From Desulfitobacterium sp. (lineage in GTDB: Bacteria; Bacillota; Desulfitobacteriia; Desulfitobacteriales; Desulfitobacteriaceae): a stretch of DNA of 6,279 nucleotides. Below the pieces are notes generated by a model that saw nothing but the letters and a program-made list of their open reading frames with translations, was not told where the DNA came from and did not search any database. The first letter of the stretch is position 1. Each line of letters opens with the position of its first letter. Shown piece after piece: positions 5,138 to 6,279 of this stretch. Location of the stretch: contig JAAZLD010000239.1 in assembly GCA_012799495.1 (NCBI GenBank), forward strand, positions 1 through 6,279, read 5' to 3'. The position numbers and the translations under genes were made by a program.

Positions 5138-5184
5138 TACCATATCCTTCTTCCTTTATTATATGAAGGCTGGACATGGTAAGG
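5135..5184. repeat. 13-bp inverted repeat around the -10 box of the CotJC-like gene
   Basis: CCTTACCATATCC (5135-5147) and GGACATGGTAAGG (5172-5184) pair at 12 of 13 positions, and the odd one is a G-U pair in minus-strand RNA. The centre (5159.5) lies in the TATAAT box. The inner arm touches the ribosome binding site. It could be an operator, or an RNA stem in transcripts reading through from purD. Confidence 0.6.
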
Positions 5185-5198
5185 TCACTGGAAGAAGG
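5146..5198. repeat. Second, crossing 9-bp inverted repeat upstream of the CotJC-like gene
   Basis: CCTTCTTCC (5146-5154) and GGAAGAAGG (5190-5198) are perfect complements. They cross the 13-bp repeat: arms occur in the order A, B, A', B'. The two stems would be mutually exclusive or form a pseudoknot in read-through RNA. Confidence 0.55.
5158..5165 (-). promoter_or_regulatory. Possible promoter -10 box of the CotJC-like gene
   Basis: The minus strand reads CATATAAT followed by A. TATAAT is a perfect housekeeping -10 box, but the -35 is poor (GTGACC at 19-base spacing). CATATAAT and CATATAATA also resemble the -10 boxes of the mother-cell sporulation factors sigma E (CATACAnT) and sigma K (CATAnnnTA), which would suit a CotJC relative. 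The -35 for those factors is not clear. Which factor is used is open. Confidence 0.4.
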
Positions 5199-5207
5199 GG
5201 TTTCCTC

Positions 5208-5225
5208 TAAAAAGATTGCTTTTTA
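5208..5225 (-). terminator. Weak hairpin just after purD
   Basis: TAAAAAG (5219-5225 on the minus strand), loop CAAT, CTTTTTA (5208-5214) gives a 7-bp, AT-rich stem with the U-run inside the 3' arm. It lies directly after the purD stop. It is too weak to be a confident terminator, so read-through from purD into the next gene is plausible. Confidence 0.25.
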
Positions 5226-6279
5226 CTACAGTCCTTTAACCCCTATATCTTTGCGATAATGGGCTTTCGGGAAGTGGATTTTTTCCACTAAAGAGTAACC
5301 TCGCTCTCGAGCCTCTCCTAAATCTTTCCCCATAGCTGTAACTCCTAAAACTCGACCTCCAGAACTTTGGAGTTTCCCAGCGGAATCTACACTTGTTCCA
5401 GCATGGAAAATAACTTCTCCTTCTGCTAACTCTTCAGGCAGAGTAATGGGAATTCCCTTTTCATAAGCCTGGGGATAACCAGGTGATGCCATAACGATAC
5501 AAATAGCCGCTTCCTCTTTCCATTGGAGCTGAAGATTATGTATTTTTCCTTCAGCACAAGCCCATAAAATTGGGAATAGATCCGAGTCTAACCTAGGGAG
5601 AACAACCTGAGTCTCAGGATCCCCAAAGCGGGCATTATATTCTAGAGTTTTGGGCCCTTCTTCTGTTAACATAAGTCCGGCAAATAAGACCCCTTGAAAG
5701 GGAGTGCCCCTTTCCTTCATAACTTTCAAAGTAGGGTTAACGATTTCTGTCATAACCCTTTGTTCAATTTCCTCAGTCCAGAAAGGTGGAGGACTGTAGG
5801 TTCCCATACCACCAGTATTTAGCCCCTGGTCTCCATCTAAAGCTCGCTTATGGTCTTGGACGGGAACTAAAGGAAGAGCATTTTCTCCATCACAAAGGCA
5901 GAGAAGGCTAATTTCCTGTCCTTCTAAATACTCTTCAACCACCAATACCTTCCCTGATTCCCCAAAGGAGCCCCCCATCAATTCATCTACCCCATTCAGA
6001 GCAGTCTCTAGATCAAGGGCCACAATAACTCCTTTACCGGCAGCCAAGCCATCAGCTTTTAAAACAATAGGAGCACCTTTTTCCCGGACATATTCTTTGG
6101 CCTTAACAGGATCTGTAAATACTTGACTTTGAGCTGTTGGTACTCCCGCCTTTTCCATAATCTCTTTGGCGAAGGATTTACTTCCTTCTAAACGGGCAGC
6201 TTCTTTTGTGGGGCCAAAAATCCGCAGTCCTTCTTTCTGAAAAGCATCCACGATCCCTAAAGTTAGAGGAGCCTCTGGG
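5226..6279 (-). CDS. purD: Phosphoribosylamine-glycine ligase PurD, N-terminus outside window
   Basis: PurD (GAR synthetase) joins glycine to 5-phosphoribosylamine with ATP, the second step of purine synthesis, in the cytosol. The frame is open to the window edge (PEAPLTLGIVDAF...), so about 70-75 N-terminal residues of a roughly 420-residue protein are missing; the GTG at 6251 is internal. Visible residues 72-84 (VLKADGLAAGKGV) are the ATP-grasp glycine-rich loop. They are followed by EEYLEGQE (115-122), DHKRALDGDQGLNTGGMG (142-159) and LEYNARFGDPETQ (212-224), which carries Glu and Asn metal/ATP ligands. The C-terminal GARS domain has SGGRVLGV (306-313). All key motifs are intact and the end (TAG at 5226) is normal. 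purD is often the last gene of the Firmicutes pur operon, which fits the unrelated gene that follows. The operon's guanine/hypoxanthine control would be far upstream, off the window. Confidence 0.97.
   Translation of the reverse strand, partial: PEAPLTLGIVDAFQKEGLRIFGPTKEAARLEGSKSFAKEIMEKAGVPTAQSQVFTDPVKAKEYVREKGAPIVLKADGLAAGKGVIVALDLETALNGVDELMGGSFGESGKVLVVEEYLEGQEISLLCLCDGENALPLVPVQDHKRALDGDQGLNTGGMGTYSPPPFWTEEIEQRVMTEIVNPTLKVMKERGTPFQGVLFAGLMLTEEGPKTLEYNARFGDPETQVVLPRLDSDLFPILWACAEGKIHNLQLQWKEEAAICIVMASPGYPQAYEKGIPITLPEELAEGEVIFHAGTSVDSAGKLQSSGGRVLGVTAMGKDLGEARERGYSLVEKIHFPKAHYRKDIGVKGL

Overview
The window looks like a chromosomal stretch from a low-to-moderate GC, endospore-forming member of the Firmicutes, most likely class Clostridia. 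The reasons are strong AGGAGG-type ribosome binding sites, frequent GTG starts, a metNIQ-type methionine importer with a lipoprotein binding subunit, a NiaP/YceI-like transporter and a homologue of the spore coat protein CotJC. The genus cannot be fixed from the sequence; a Peptococcaceae-like or Desulfitobacteriaceae-like organism is a guess.

Layout, left to right. Positions 1-402 (+) hold the C-terminal 133 codons of the methionine ABC permease MetI. After a 193-bp leader with a possible stem-loop comes the complete binding lipoprotein MetQ (596-1465, +). The ATPase MetN is presumably just off the left edge. A strong 16-bp hairpin (1521-1558) ends this unit and probably also serves the convergent coiled-coil gene at 1603-1980 (-). 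Divergent from that gene is an unrecognised, mostly helical 233-residue protein (2163-2864, +). Its stop codon lies inside a 17-bp tandem repeat that fills most of the gap before the convergent transporter gene.

The minus strand then carries a 446-residue major facilitator transporter closest to NiaP/YceI (2921-4261), and after a 305-bp AT-rich gap with 12-bp tandem repeats and a terminator, a ferritin-like manganese-catalase/CotJC-family protein (4567-5121). Upstream of that is purD (5226-6279, cut at its 5' end by the window edge), the usual last gene of the purine operon. Transcription there runs purD, then the CotJC-like gene, then the transporter.

The genes do not form one pathway. Methionine uptake, probable niacin-type uptake, purine synthesis and a spore-type metal protein sit next to two uncharacterised genes. 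No clear new multi-gene system is present. The most interesting signals are non-coding: two crossing inverted repeats just upstream of the CotJC-like gene, a similar dyad centred on the -10 box of the coiled-coil gene, the 17-bp repeat across a convergent gene junction, and an in-frame 12-bp repeat that may be the remnant of a lost gene tail.
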